Of a DNA stretch of 64,000 nucleotides, positions 1 to 11,185 are shown in pieces. The stretch spans positions 86,731,150 to 86,795,149 of the forward strand of contig JAPWDM010000001.1 of the NCBI GenBank assembly GCA_035578155.1, written 5' to 3'. Each line of letters begins with the position of its first letter. Position 1 is the stretch's first letter. A program made the position numbers and the translations under genes. This stretch comes from Brachynemurus nebulosus. Taxonomy: Eukaryota; Arthropoda; Insecta; Neuroptera; Myrmeleontidae. The notes beneath the pieces were generated by a model that saw only the letters and a list, made by a program, of their open reading frames with translations, had not been told where the DNA came from and made no database searches.

Positions 1-176
1 CTACTTTCAATTTTGACATGAAATTTTCAATATATATATTCTTCGCACATTTATAGACCCTTTTATGAAAGAAAATAAAATCTAAAAAAAAATATTTTTA
101 ACTCACTAAAGTACCTTAAGAGGTTTAAGATCAAAAAACTCTTGTACGTGTAGTTATGTTTTACGCTCCCAACATG

Positions 177-182
<6 letters not shown>

Positions 183-253
<71 letters not shown>
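183..253. repeat. (TA)n microsatellite
   Basis: Uninterrupted alternating TA of about 71 bases. It is the first of roughly fifteen long (TA)n tracts in the window. The 182 bases before it are AT-rich and show nothing recognisable. Confidence 0.97.
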
Positions 254-255
<2 letters not shown>

Positions 256-747
256 TAGTTTAGCATGTTGAGTGTACAACACACTAAATTTTTAGGGAAA
301 TCAGAGGTGCGTGTCATAATCTACACGATAGACGAAAAAATGTTTATCTATTTAATCAATAAAAACAGAGCTGGGCTAAAATCCAACCTCACGTCCCCGT
401 TCGTGTCCGGCGGGCAACTGTTAGCTTTGGCTAGCAGGCTAACGAGGCTCTGGTTTCTTTTCGACGAGGTCGAACTTCGTAGGATCGACAGAGGTTTCCA
501 CCGTATGTGAGAAATACCATCGTCTGCTAGATGCTTGTTATTCTCGCCCTGATGTCTGGCTGTAGCGTCGAATGTATTTAGTATCCATATGTGTGTGAAT
601 ACTGAAATCGTGACTCGAATTCGGAGGAGTCGAAAAAGTGATATCGTCTGTGATTTGTGGAATTCTCGTCTGTGATAGCCTCGTATCTGTGTTTTTATTT
701 TATCTTTTTACTCTGCATCCACTGATTGGTGCACACCGGTGATGCAT
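254..747. other. GC-richer unassigned segment
   Basis: This stretch is clearly less AT-rich than the rest of the window and contains many CpG-bearing words such as TCGACGAGG and GTCCGGCGGG. An 81-codon open frame at 265-510 (plus) has no recognised motif, no good start context and no splice support. The composition could reflect an old retroelement LTR or UTR, or host exonic DNA, but no terminal repeat, primer-binding site or domain was seen. Function unknown. Confidence 0.4.
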
Positions 748-1195
748 TTCTGTGATACAGAGCCGTGTCTTGTTCTCATCATATCGATGGGTAGGAGCGC
801 GGCCCTCGACGCACTGGTTCTCCTGTGTGAGCGACGTCTGTCTGAACGGTTCGAGCATGCTCACCTAGTAAGCAGAAACGTCGGTCGTTCCTCACATGGA
901 TGCGTTCTATGGGGTCGATGTGGCTGCTTCCGCCCCCTCGGTGTGATGGGAATAAAATGGTAATTTCTGTGATACTCCGTGGGACTGTTCTGTTCTCTGT
1001 AGCCTCGACTCGGACGAATATGGCCTAGTCAAGTACCGGTCTCCCGTGTAAGTTGAACCCCGACGTCTGACTGAACGGTTATAAGTTATTCACTTAGTAA
1101 GCAGACGTCATTTGTTCCTTACACGGACGAGTTTCTATGAGTTGATGAAGCCGTTTCGGAATTGTCGGGAGTATGGAAAGCAGCATCCTGCCACG
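748..1195. repeat. Degenerate ~230-bp tandem duplication
   Basis: Two diverged copies of one unit lie head to tail. Copy 1 is about 748-970 and copy 2 about 971-1195. Shared landmarks in order are GTGATAC, CTTGTTCTC/CTGTTCTCT, TCTCC(T/C)GTGT, GACGTCTG(T/A)CTGAACGGTT, CTTAGTAAGCAGA and GTTCCT(C/T)ACA. The frame at 739-963 lies in copy 1 but is not conserved in copy 2, so it is not called a gene. The origin is unknown; the base composition matches the GC-richer DNA upstream. Confidence 0.7.
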
Positions 1196-1508
1196 GGACA
1201 GTTATTTGTTTTTATAAGCTGTGGTAGCTATATAACCAGAGCTGTGATATTTCTTGTTTTGTCTTTTTTAACTAAGTCTTGCGTTGTTGCTTTTTTTTTA
1301 ACCATTCGTGTCTTTGTGTACGTCCCTTTTAACTTTGTTATGCCACCAGAGGCTCTTGACACCCCTGGTGTTATTGTTTTAATATGTTTTTACACTTTCA
1401 GAAAAAATGCACTTAGTCAGCTGGTCTGACTGGTGTTTGTTATTTTTTTTTTAAACGTATATTTATTAGGTCACTGGGTGACTTTAGCCCACCAGTGACA
1501 CTCGTGTT

Positions 1509-1511
<3 letters not shown>
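1196..1511. other. Unassigned; contains one hairpin
   Basis: No supported gene. The frame at 1112-1429 is hydrophobic but composed mostly of T-rich codons and has no family signature. A short inverted repeat, GTCACTGG ... CCAGTGAC, sits at about 1470-1501 just before the next (TA)n tract. Confidence 0.4.

Positions 1512-1577
<66 letters not shown>
1512..1577. repeat. (TA)n microsatellite
   Basis: Pure alternating TA for about 66 bases, followed within 45 bases by a TA-targeting mariner derivative. Confidence 0.97.
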
Positions 1578-1583
<6 letters not shown>

Positions 1584-1623
1584 AAGAAAATGATGAATAA
1601 AAAAAAAAAAATATTTAAGTATA

Positions 1624-2155
1624 GGGGGACCGGAAAGTAATGTCGTTTCTGTGCATGTCGTTATTTGATTGTAATTTGTCGGCTCATTGTGTATCTCAAA
1701 GGGGTGCCTAAGTTATTTTAAGGTTATTGTGACTTATTCATTGCTAAATAGTACAATATCAAACTTTTTTTTTTAGGGTGAAATGGCCAGCCAAATACCA
1801 GAAGAGCATATCCGGCATTGTATGCTTTTTGTGTTTCGCAAGCGTAGTAACGCAACAGTTGCAACCAAAAACATTTCCGACGTTCCTCCAAATGTATTAA
1901 ACGTTCGTAAATGTCAAAGATGGTTTTCCAAGTTTAGATCGGGTAATTTTGATCTTTCTAACTCCTATCTATCAGGATATATTTTTCTCAAAAACCAGTA
2001 GATTTTTATCAGTCCGGGATTGAAAATTTGTACACTCGATGGCTAAAGGTTATTGATAACGAGGGCGATTATATTATTGATTAGAAATAAAGACCTATTA
2101 AAAATTTATTACTTTGAATTTAATGTAAGAAAACGACATTACTTTCCGGTCCCCC
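1624..2155 (+). mobile_element. Mariner element, internally deleted
   Basis: A 532-bp element bounded by perfect 25-bp terminal inverted repeats starting GGGGGACCGGAAAGTAATGT. TA dinucleotides at 1622-1623 and 2156-2157 are the target duplication expected for mariner/Tc1. The interior holds the first ~67 codons and last ~28 codons of a mariner transposase joined by a deletion, so it cannot encode an active enzyme. The intact ends mean it could in principle be moved by a full-length relative elsewhere in the genome. Confidence 0.93.
1783..2087 (+). pseudogene. Mariner transposase, ends only
   Basis: The plus-strand frame starting MASQIPEEHIRHCMLF is the helix-turn-helix N-terminus of mariner transposase, with the family words SNATVATKNI and KCQRWFSKFRSGNFDL. 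It runs to about residue 65, then the whole DD(34)D catalytic core is missing. From 2001 a different frame reads DFYQSGIENLYTRW and then LKVIDNEGDYIID, the standard mariner C-terminus with its own stop. Loss of roughly 250 residues plus a frame change at the junction makes this a pseudogene. Confidence 0.92.
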
Positions 2156-2164
2156 TAATATATA

Positions 2165-2512
2165 TAATCGCGGAATTGCTCTGCATCGCTGGGTGTTTTT
2201 TAAATATTCAGCGTTGCAAAGATACAATACCCACTTGAGGCAGGGCACCTCGTTGGTTTCGGCGTTATACGCTGTGCCCGATCCTCATAAAGTATTTCCC
2301 TAGACCCTGGGATGGCAGGGTCTGCTTGTTGGTTTGTCCTTTTATTGTATGCGTTTGTCCTTTGTCTATTGCATTTATGTGTTCCTGTCTTTACGTGTTT
2401 TTTATTTCTCTCGTGTTTGGCGGCGCATGCCCTTCGATGGCGATGCCGCCGGGTGCTGCTGACTGCGCCATCCACCGGCAGCAGTACCCCAATTTTAACC
2501 AAAAAAAAAAAT
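2165..2512. other. GC-richer block ending in an A-run
   Basis: About 340 bases with higher GC content, ending in CCCAATTTTAACC followed by a run of ten A. The shape, a compact GC-rich body with a 3' A-run, would fit a short retroposon read on the plus strand. I could not find flanking target-site duplications, tRNA-like boxes or a second copy in the window. It lies within the intron predicted downstream of the exon at 2540-2800. Confidence 0.35.
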
Positions 2513-2539
2513 AATAACAGATAACAACAATAAACATAC

Positions 2540-2800
2540 CTTCCTATTTTTGAACAAACGGTGGAACCACTCAAAACGATTGGTTGTTTGTTACTTTTAG
2601 GATCAAAAAACTTTTCATAATCTTTTCCGATGTCATTGTTAATTTGATTTTTTTCCGTAACATACCCAAATACATTTGAAACAAATCTGCTCCTACTGCT
2701 TGATTTAATTAATTGTATTATAATTATCCCAAAGGTAAAAAATGCAAGTACCAAGATTACACAAAAACTTCTTAAGCTGTAGTTCTTATCTGCAGGCATA
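2540..2800 (-). CDS. Candidate exon of type II membrane protein
   Basis: On the minus strand an ATG at 2799 opens 86 codons. Residues ~12-30 (CVILVLAFFTFGIIIIQLI) form one hydrophobic span after a short basic N-terminus, followed by SSSRSR; this is a signal-anchor pattern placing the C-terminal part in the secretory lumen. The exon is well framed: a T-rich tract ending TTTTTTTACAG stops one base before the ATG, and the coding run ends AAG|GTATGT at 2540/2539, a consensus donor, leaving phase 2. Reading past the donor runs into low-quality sequence, as expected for an intron. The start would therefore lie in a second exon after a 5'-UTR intron. Golgi glycosyltransferases commonly begin this way, but no catalytic domain is present, so the product is not named. 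Following exons were not found in the window. Confidence 0.55.
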
Positions 2801-3465
2801 CTGTAAAAAAACAGAAAAAGAAAATGATTACAAAAATAAAATGTTTTTAACTTTCAAAAATATCCAAATTTTAACATAATAACCAAATCAATTTATCTTA
2901 AATTAGTTTTTGTAAATTTTTTCCTGTTTGTCTATTTCAAATCAAACCTTTTATTGTAGCTCTTATATACATATTTATAACAGATTTTTCAGTCCTCCAG
3001 TAACTTCAAAATTTTCTTTATGTTTTAATTTACTAGACATTTCTTTAATATTTAAAATTTTCATTTTTTTTGTTAATAATAAAATTCATTTGTTCGCAGG
3101 ATCACACTACGTATTTCAAATTGATAAACTAGTTTAATAAAGTTTTTATAAAAGTTTTAAAAATTTTTCGTTCATAACCCCAATTTTCATCATGAAATTT
3201 TTCATCACTCCAAGTATTAACTATTAAGTACAGATGATCCTAAACATATAAATGGATAGTTAATTTTTTTCTGTTGATTAATTTGTTAAAATTAAATTTT
3301 CACATAGCTCTCTAAAAAAGAGCGATATCCCCAATTTAAACTTTTGCTCTATCTCTTATCGTTTTTGAGATAATTGAATACAAGTAACTTATTTTTCAAT
3401 GTTCTAAAACACATCCAAAGTTTATCAAAATCGATAGGTCTAGTCTCAGTTGGTAGCAAAGAATC
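2801..3465. other. AT-rich, nothing recognised
   Basis: The sequence just upstream of the 2540-2800 exon on the minus strand; probably its 5' intron. No repeat end, open frame of note or structured motif was seen. Confidence 0.5.
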
Positions 3466-3773
3466 CCCTAGAGCACAAAATATTGCTGGAATGTTGCCAA
3501 GTTGCAGATAATTACCAATGTTGCAGGAATATTGCCTGAATATTACTAACTTGAGCATAATTGCCAATATTACAGGAATATTGCAGTAATATTTTTTTGT
3601 AATATTGCATTTGTAACATTGTTTCAATGTTATTGTCATGTTACAAAAAATATATGTATAAGAGCTGTTCAAAATTTTGGAATATGTAGTATATTATAGA
3701 AATGAAGGCAAATAAATAGATGAAATAAAACGGTACAACTATTGTTATTATACCCAAAAGACATATCATCAGT

Positions 3774-3913
3774 GATCAGTTCAAAGGTAAAACCATTACA
3801 TAAGTACAGTTTCCAGAGCAAACGATTCTAGTCACTAAGTGAATTGAACTTAGTGACTAGAATCGTTTTCCCTGAAAACTGTACTTAATAAATTTTACCT
3901 TTGAACTGACGAT
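3774..3913. mobile_element. Palindromic MITE, copy 1
   Basis: A near-perfect hairpin of about 140 bases. Ends read GATCAGTTCAAAGGTAAAA and, inverted, ATCGTCAGTTCAAAGGTAAA. Arms contain AAGTACAGTTT and CGATTCTAGTCACTAAGT and meet at a short loop. It matches the copy 800 bases downstream, with more mismatches at its left end. Confidence 0.85.
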
Positions 3914-4580
3914 TAATTCATTTAATTTTATTTATGAAGGAAGGAGTTATACAAGATAAATATTTTTACATATTTTTGTTATATGTATTAATAACATATA
4001 ATCCCGTTCGACATCAATGTCGTAATGCTAAGTTGTTCCTGATGAATATGTATTTTCATTATAGGTTAGAAAATGCTTTGATTAGTTTGACTGATCAATT
4101 AATAACGTATGGACTTATGGATTAACTTATACGTCTTATACTATATTTTGTTATTATTAATATTTATTAGTGTTATTATATATTAGTATTATGTGTTTCA
4201 CCAAACAATTTGAAGTGTATTAATTTATAATAATAAAAAATCAACTAAACTGTACTTGTATTAACAATTTTATTTACAATTAACCTCAAATTTCTAACAC
4301 TTAATGTTAATGATGTTAATTTTATAAAATTTATTAATGATAATACATATTATTTTCATCCATGTAAATATTAGGTTGGCTAATTATTTTTTAGTCCCGA
4401 AAAAGATTTATAAAATTAAATTTGGAGTAAAAAAATTATTAGCTAACCTAATCAGTAATATCAAAGGTTGATTCGAATTTCGGACAAGATAGAAACAAGT
4501 ACTAAACTTTCCAATTTTATTGGTAAAAGTTAGTATCGTTTTTATTATTAACTATAAAATAAATAAATATCTATTATATA

Positions 4581-4719
4581 TCGTCAGTTCAAAGGTAAAA
4601 CTCATTAAGTACAGTTTTCAGAGAAAACGATTCAATTCAAACTAAGTTCAATTCACTTAGTGACTAGAATCGTTTTCTCTGAAAACTGTACTTAATGCGT
4701 TTTACCTTTGAACTGACGA
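4581..4719. mobile_element. Palindromic MITE, copy 2
   Basis: A 139-bp hairpin flanked by TA on each side (4579-4580 and 4720-4721), with ends TCGTCAGTTCAAAGGTAAAA and its complement. The TA duplication suggests a Tc1/mariner-type or similar transposase. Its presence twice in one host element implies local insertion or duplication. Confidence 0.87.
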
Positions 4720-4928
4720 TATGTAATTTAAAAAAAAGTATTATTGCAATATTGCAAGGCCAATATTTTCTCAATGTTGCGGTGCAATATTCCTTCAATC
4801 TTGCTAGCAATATAACAGGGCGATTCTAGGAATATTGCTGGAATACTGCAGGAATATTGCCTGCAATATTTCAAAATTTCCAAATAATATTGCTGCAATA
4901 TTGCAGCAATATTTCGTGCTCTATGGGA

Positions 4929-5814
4929 TATATCAGAAAGAACGCAACTGTCTCTTTTCTGTAATCACCAGTGTGCATTTTTGGGCACGTTAGGCTACTT
5001 AGTAGTCATTCGTTCGGTAGCAGTCGATGAGTGTAAATTAATTGTTGTGATTGTATAGTTATATTGCCACCGTCATATCACGGGACCTTCAATAGCATGT
5101 GCCCTTAACAAAACTGTTCAACAACTGCGATAAGAATTCAAGGATAACTTGTTTTTAACTTTTCCGTTTACCTTTTTGTAACGGAAGTCATGTTTTTTGA
5201 TTTATGATATTTTGTGAGACCTTTCCATACTGATGAAAACACTGGTAATGAGCCTTGATCGCACACGCTTGCTTTTTTTAAGGGTGAGAGGAAGGCGTCC
5301 TCATATTTTATAGCTAAACAAGCGCACTAAGGCGCCTCCAACACCGAGTGTCACTAGAGTTCCTTTTATTTAAATCCTTAATTTAGCCTTACTTGGTCCA
5401 ATTTTGCGAAATATTTTTAGACATACATTTACTAATTCAAAGGTGTAGATTTCAAAGATCTATGTCTCATTTTGGTCCAAGGTCGTGTTTTGTGTGTTTT
5501 TGTAGGTCATTTAGAAATTTTTACAAACATCTTCTTCTAAACACCGTATTTTGGAGAGCTGTATGCACTGTCTTATGGAGCTCTTAGAACTCTACATGCA
5601 TATATATAATACTTATGCACTTGGGGGGGAGAAAAGTGGAAAATCAGGAAAAGTCCAAAATTGAACATTTTGGTACGACTCAAAAACGCAAAGCTACCTT
5701 GACTTAATCCGTCAATTCCCAGTGTTACCTCCAGATGACAGTGATTTGTGATTTTTTTTTACAGACAATATAACAAATTTTAAAAATAAATGTGCTACGA
5801 CTAAAATGTTAATA
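4929..5814. other. Unassigned, no gene supported
   Basis: Mixed composition with a few GC-rich words around 5280-5345. The frame at 5393-5587 has no family signature. No clear repeat boundary other than the flanking foldback elements. Confidence 0.4.
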
Positions 5815-7685
5815 CTTACAAGGAAATGCACCCAGAGTGAAATTCTGGATTTTGATGAAACTTCGCTGGTGTGTAGAATAGGCAAAAGTAAGGGACCCGT
5901 ATTTTTTTTATCGGCCATCTTCCACGTTTACGGGGTAAAACCAGCCCCTAAAGTTGGGGGTTCAAATCGTATTTCTTATAATATCTCGAAAACTATAAGA
6001 GATAGAGTAAAACTTTAAATTGACGAAATGTTACTCTTTTATGCGTTATGCCTTATGCGTTACTACGTTATGCGAGATATTACTGTAATATGAAAATAGG
6101 AGGATTTAGATAAAACTGGAGAACTTTATATGAATGAACAGACACTGAATTGTTGTATTCGTATTGAGGAGAATGAATTTGTATTTTGAATAAAAACACA
6201 AACTGATTTTTCCAAACTATTTATTTCTGTCAATTTTGCCCCTGAAACAGTTTTCTCCAGCATACAATATTAATTTTCAAATTATAACTGAAAAGTTGAA
6301 AATCATATTCAGTAAGGCAAAATTATGGGGAAATGTTACTCTTTGAAAGACCTATTCACCTGTATAGGTTAAACCAGGGCCGGGTTCATAAGAGGGGCTG
6401 GAGGGATGAAAATGGGGGTAGATTTTCTTGTACAGCCTGAATGGTTCAATATATCAAATTTTTGCCATAATAAATAGAAAGAACACCAAAAATTAGGGGA
6501 TACGTGTTTTTGAGTTTTTTCGAAATATTTGTGGTATCCAAACCATATAAGGAAGAAAAAAATAGGGTAGATTATATTGTATTATTATTGACTGCAAGTA
6601 CGTTTTAAATTTTTTTATTATTATGTTGATTTTCATCATTAAGATGTAAATTTTTACTTTCCGATAATGATTCATATATTTTTCAGTACTAACTTAATTG
6701 GTAATTTAGCCATGTGTACATTTGGTTACTCATATTCGATATTTTTTATACCTATTTCTGCAAAAGTTAAAGTTCTCTGGTGTGATTGTGTTAAGGAATG
6801 CTCGACAAGAAGCAATAATCTCCTTCGCTCACTGTTCAGGTGCTTTGTAATAAATTTTGCGATTTGGGAAATGGGGTTGACACCTATAAAACATACAAAA
6901 AGAATAAGAAAAATGGTTTAAATATTGAGAAAGAAATAAACCGCGTTTAGTTGGTTAGAAACGAATTTGTAAGAAGATAAACGCTGTTTTTGAACAGAAT
7001 GTTATTGTTTCTTGTTGAACATTCATTAACACTTGCAGACCAAAGAACTTTTGTAGAAATAGGTATAAAAAATATCGAATATGAGTAACCAAATATACAC
7101 ATGGCTAAATTACCAATTAAGTAAGTACTGAAAAATACATAAATCATTATCGAAAAGTAAAAATTTACACTTTCGTTGTGAAAATAAATATAAAAACAAA
7201 AAAATTTAGAACGTATTTGCAATCAAGAATAATGCAATATAATCTACCCTATTTTTTCTTCCTTATTTGGCTTGGATACCACACATATTTCGAAAAAACG
7301 CAAAAACACGTATGCCCTAATTTTTGGTGCTCTTTCTATTTATGATGGCAAAAATTTGATACATTGAACCATTCAGGCTGTGCAAGACAATTTACCCCCG
7401 TTTTCACCCCTCCAGCCCCTCTTATGAACCCGCCCATGGTTTAACCTATACAGGTGAATAGAACTATCAAAGAGTAACATTTCGTCAATTTAAAGTTTTC
7501 CTCTATCTCTTATAGTTTTCGAGATATCTTAAGAAATACGATTTGAACCTCCAACTTTAGGGGCTGGTCCGCAAACGTGGAAGATGGCCGATAAAAAAAT
7601 ACGGGCCCCTTACTTTTCTTTGTTCTACACACCAATGAAGTTTCATCAAAATCCCGAATTTCACTCTGGGTGCATCTCCTTGTTA
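5815..7685. mobile_element. Foldback element, ~1.9 kb
   Basis: Left arm from TACAAGGAAATGCACCCAGA and right arm ending in its complement TCTGGGTGCATCTCCTTGT. The arms stay alignable inward for hundreds of bases, including GGCCATCTTCCACGTTTACG (left) against CAAACGTGGAAGATGGCC (right), and AGAGGGGCTGGAGGG against CCTCCAGCCCCTCT. They meet near 6900-6960. The left arm has an extra 290-bp segment at 6040-6329. Open frames at 5712-5918, 5806-6018, 6493-6921 and 6947-7222 are arm sequence and not genes. No transposase. Confidence 0.88.
6040..6329. repeat. Insertion in one foldback arm, 15-bp TSD
   Basis: The 15-base word GAAATGTTACTCTTT occurs at 6025-6039 and again at 6330-6344, directly flanking this segment. 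The right arm of the foldback (about 7455-7490, inverted) has one copy and no insert, so it serves as an internal empty site. One edge carries degenerate TTATGCG-like repeats. A 15-bp duplication suggests retroposition. No homology to a known family was recognised. Confidence 0.8.
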
Positions 7686-8065
7686 GTAGTATTCATGGTT
7701 TTACATAGTTTGGCAACACTAAAGTTATGTTAACGGTCAAATTAATTCTGTTGTTTCAAACGAATTTCTCTTTTATTGCGCGTAAGTGTATCTTATGGTA
7801 TTTTCGTTGTTATAAAAATATCTAAAGAGTAGGTACTCTTATTATTGTTATAACAAATTATTATTTAAGAACTAAGCTTATAATGAAACTGATTTTTTGC
7901 CGGTAATTTCATACCATTTTACTCACATCAGTTAATATTACAAATAACGCCCAGTATGATCTATAAGTGACACGCCATTAAAAAAAAACCAAAGGGTATT
8001 AAATGTAATTGTATACCAAAGGGTATACAAAATGAAAATTATGATTCATATTAATCATAGAACTC
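7686..8065. other. AT-rich, nothing recognised
   Basis: No open frame, hairpin or repeat end found apart from the borders of the neighbouring elements. Confidence 0.45.
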
Positions 8066-8621
8066 GAACGCCGTCTAACAAATTGTAAGTTACATGTAAG
8101 TTGATTCAATTGACTCAAATTTTTTATAACTCGAGTTACAATGTCACTTAAGTTAAAATTACTAGAGCTGCAGTTCTCTTAAGTCAAACTTTTCTGACTC
8201 AAGTTTTGTGTTATTATCTTTAAGACACGTCGATAAGAAATGTTTTGGTATTTCGATAAGATGATTTTTACATGTAATTTAAAAGTCGCAGCTGTAGCGT
8301 ACTCAAGGTTTGAAGATGTTAAAGCTGAATTAAATTCTACAATTTTTTTGAGTAACAATATTTCAAGAGTTAAATTTCGTTTTCATATCACGCAAACTTT
8401 ACAAACTTTATAAAATTTTCTCAAAGGACTGCCGTTATTTGATTTCAGTACGTTTGACATTTTTTTTTTTATTAATATAAATCAAGATAAAAAAATTTAT
8501 ATAATAAATTTAAAGTAAAAAAAAAATACCCCGGTTGCAGCATCCTGCATAACATAGCGAATTTCCATTTACAAAAGTACGTTTTTCTCGGAAACTAGTT
8601 GATATAGAGTAATTGTAAATA

Positions 8622-8819
8622 AAAAAACCTTCTTTATGTGAATTTTCCGCCTCATTCCGCCAAATCTTTTTCACGAAAAATGTCCAAAACACCGTAAAAG
8701 TTTTCACGAAACATCTTATTTTTAAGAAATTTCGTGAAAACGTTTACGGTGTTTTGGACATTTTTCGTGAAAAAGATTTGGCGGAATGAGGCGGAAAATT
8801 CACATAAAGAAGGTTTTTA
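8622..8819. repeat. Near-perfect hairpin, ~90-bp arms
   Basis: Bases 8622-8712 and 8729-8819 are inverted copies with one clear mismatch (GTAAAAG against GTAAACG) around a 16-base loop. The arm includes TTCCGCCTCATTCCGCCAAA. A transcript from either strand would form a long dsRNA hairpin. It lies at the left border of a family A copy. Confidence 0.92.
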
Positions 8820-9245
8820 GCGAATTTCCAAAACTGGAAATTCAGCTTTTACGCCAGGTGTCATGATGCGACCTAAGCCCGGGACCATATCAGAAATATG
8901 TTTTGAGGTCCCTAGAATACGAAAATGATATTCACTAAAATTTATATATATATATATATATATATGTATCCGCGCGATAACTCTCGAACGAAACGTTTAA
9001 TGCTTATGAAATTTTGTGTGCGAATTCGATTTTCCAAATCGTTGGATGAGTTCGTTAGCCAGACACGTCGGATGCCCAGAAGTAGGTTTTCCGGGCGTTT
9101 TTTGTCAACAAAATGAGTTTTTTGCCAGAATTAAGCAATTTTTCAAATTTTTTTTTACACCAAGCCATAGTAAAAGGTAAAATGCATAAAAAATGTTTTT
9201 ATACCGTTGCTCTAAATTATTTACTTTTCGAGAAAAACTAGGAAA
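8815..9245 (+). mobile_element. Family A repeat, copy 1
   Basis: Begins TTTTTAGCGAATTTCC. Conserved blocks follow: GCCCGGGACCATATCAGAAA, GAGGTCCCTAGAA, CACTAAAATTTA, then a short (TA)n (8941-8966), CGCGCGATAACTCTCGAACG, GAGTTCGTTAGCCAGACACG, TCGGATGCC, and a TTTTTTTACACCA block. It has no coding capacity. The same ordered blocks occur at 13808-14286 (minus), 30707-33110 and 34797-37070 (plus), with a partial copy near 19890-20010. Confidence 0.85.
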
Positions 9246-11185
9246 TATGTCGTTCTCCATTTCACTCACACTCGCATTCTTTTTTTTTCTGTCTCATTTT
9301 TTGCGAGCTAAATTCGAAAAAAACCGCTTTATAAGTAGCGTGTCATGATTTTTTTAATCCAATTTAACGATTCGGCTATATTCTATTTCTCTGTCAGTTA
9401 AATGTTTTTATAATGTATCTCTGTTCCATTTTTTTTGACAAAAAAAACTCCCAACGATATCTGTTATGTGATACGATCAGAATTTAGATTATATTTACAC
9501 CTTCCTAAAATTAATAAGAGTTTGCTTCAATCGTATAAAAATTACGTTAAATCATATTCAAACAATAATATTTTTACGTAATTTTCTATCCAATTGACAA
9601 TACAGTTATGATTAGAATTGTATAATCAGAGTATTCTAGTATTAAATAATTTTGCACATTCAATTTTTTTTTTTTTAACAAAGAAAAATTTTTTTAAATT
9701 TTGACACATTCTTTTATGAAATTTCGATTAAGAAATATTAAAAAATTTTAAAGTGAATCATTTAAAAAGAGTTAAAAATAAATTAAAAAGGAAACATTTC
9801 TCTATTTAACATATTTTTAAAGAAAATTTTACAGTTTACTTACAGTTTTTTGAAAAAATGTAATAACATTTTTACATACAATAAAGATTATATTTGAACG
9901 GTAGGAAATCCACAAATTTTTTTTTATTTCTTTAATTAATTATTAAATTTGGTTTTAGAAGAAAATCTTCGTCTAATTCGCTCCAAGCCGAAAGTATGGC
10001 CACTAATAAGGACATTCCACTGTTAAAATAAATGGAAAATATATTGAAATTTATTTAATGAAAGCCATTCATACACATTTTTAAAATATCCTTTTGAATT
10101 ATATAACAAATAAAATCTGTGTAAAAAAATCTAATTGACGTGTTTTTTCTCAATTTTCTAATATTAAGTAAGGCTCGTTAGTTAGGGAGTGATTGTGTCA
10201 AAATTTTAATATAAAATATGGTAATTTTAACCCTCTTTAAAAGAACATTTCGATTTTAACAATAAAAAAATTTTAAAAAGTGTTTTCGTTTTTCCCGGAT
10301 TACCAAAAACTTTTCATAGGCATATCTGTGACTAAAGTTGCCTGCCTTTCTTAAGAAAATAAAGTATTTTTAAAATTTTGTGCAAAAAAATAAAACACAA
10401 TTAACGAAAAAAAAGTACGCGTTCCCATATTTTTAAGATTTTGTAGTACAAGAAAATCCTTATAAATTCATCATATCTGTTATTGCATTTACTAGCTTTT
10501 ACGCAATTTAATAAACAGTATCATTTTGATTTTTTAAACTCATTTAAGACATTTATTGTTAGTGAGACATATTTGAATTATTTTCCTAACTAATAAATTA
10601 AATTCTGTAGACTGATGTTTTTGTAGATAAAAAAAATTCTAGGTAACGTCTGTATTAGACAAAAGTCTGAAAATGGACGTAGAATCTCACTGTTATTAAT
10701 TATTATGTCTTAGTCTTTTGAAAAATTATTTTTTGAACTAAAATAAGAATAGGAGGAATATAAACTTAGGGGTAAACGACAGGGGTATATAAACTTTATT
10801 TTAGATTCTACGTTTATTTTTACAGAAAATCATCAAGACCTATTATTTCTTTTTTGAATGTATAAATACAAAAAGTTCGAAATTATTTTATATTAGAATT
10901 TCAATTTTGGTCGACCCTACGGGTTGTCCCCATTTACTCTTTTCTCGTCTCTTTTGACCCCAATTTTTCATAGAGAAGAAATTATAGGATTTTTGTTAAT
11001 TTTTCAAAAACCACCGATATTTTTAAATTTTTTTGGATACTGCTGATAAAGTGACCATCTTCGCGTAAATTTTTAATATATTAAAGATTAGGTACTCATA
11101 AAATAAATACAAAAAAATACGGTGTGAAGTCTGAATGCGTACCTATTCATCCTTATCTACGGTAGCACATTTTTTATTGACATAA
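9246..11185. other. AT-rich, nothing recognised
   Basis: Nearly 2 kb of strongly AT-rich sequence with many homopolymer runs. No open frame of note, no inverted repeat pair and no transposon terminus was found. Confidence 0.5.

Larger units (their letters stand above)
3466..4928. mobile_element. Foldback element with AATATTGC-rich ends
   Basis: The two ends are imperfect inverted repeats several hundred bases long. The left begins ATCCCCTAGAGCACAAAATA and the right end, read inverted, ATCCCATAGAGCACGAAATA; both continue into many copies of the word (A)ATATTGC(T/A)G. The middle contains two copies of a 140-bp palindromic MITE at 3774-3913 and 4581-4719. No transposase is present. Superfamily unassigned. 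Confidence 0.7.

Noticed and set aside
1112..1429. 105-codon hydrophobic frame
   Set aside because: T-rich composition explains the hydrophobic translation; no start context, homologue-like motif or splice signal.
5960..5985. GGTTCAAATC resembling a tRNA B box
   Set aside because: It belongs to a foldback arm and no cloverleaf or A box could be drawn at the right distance.
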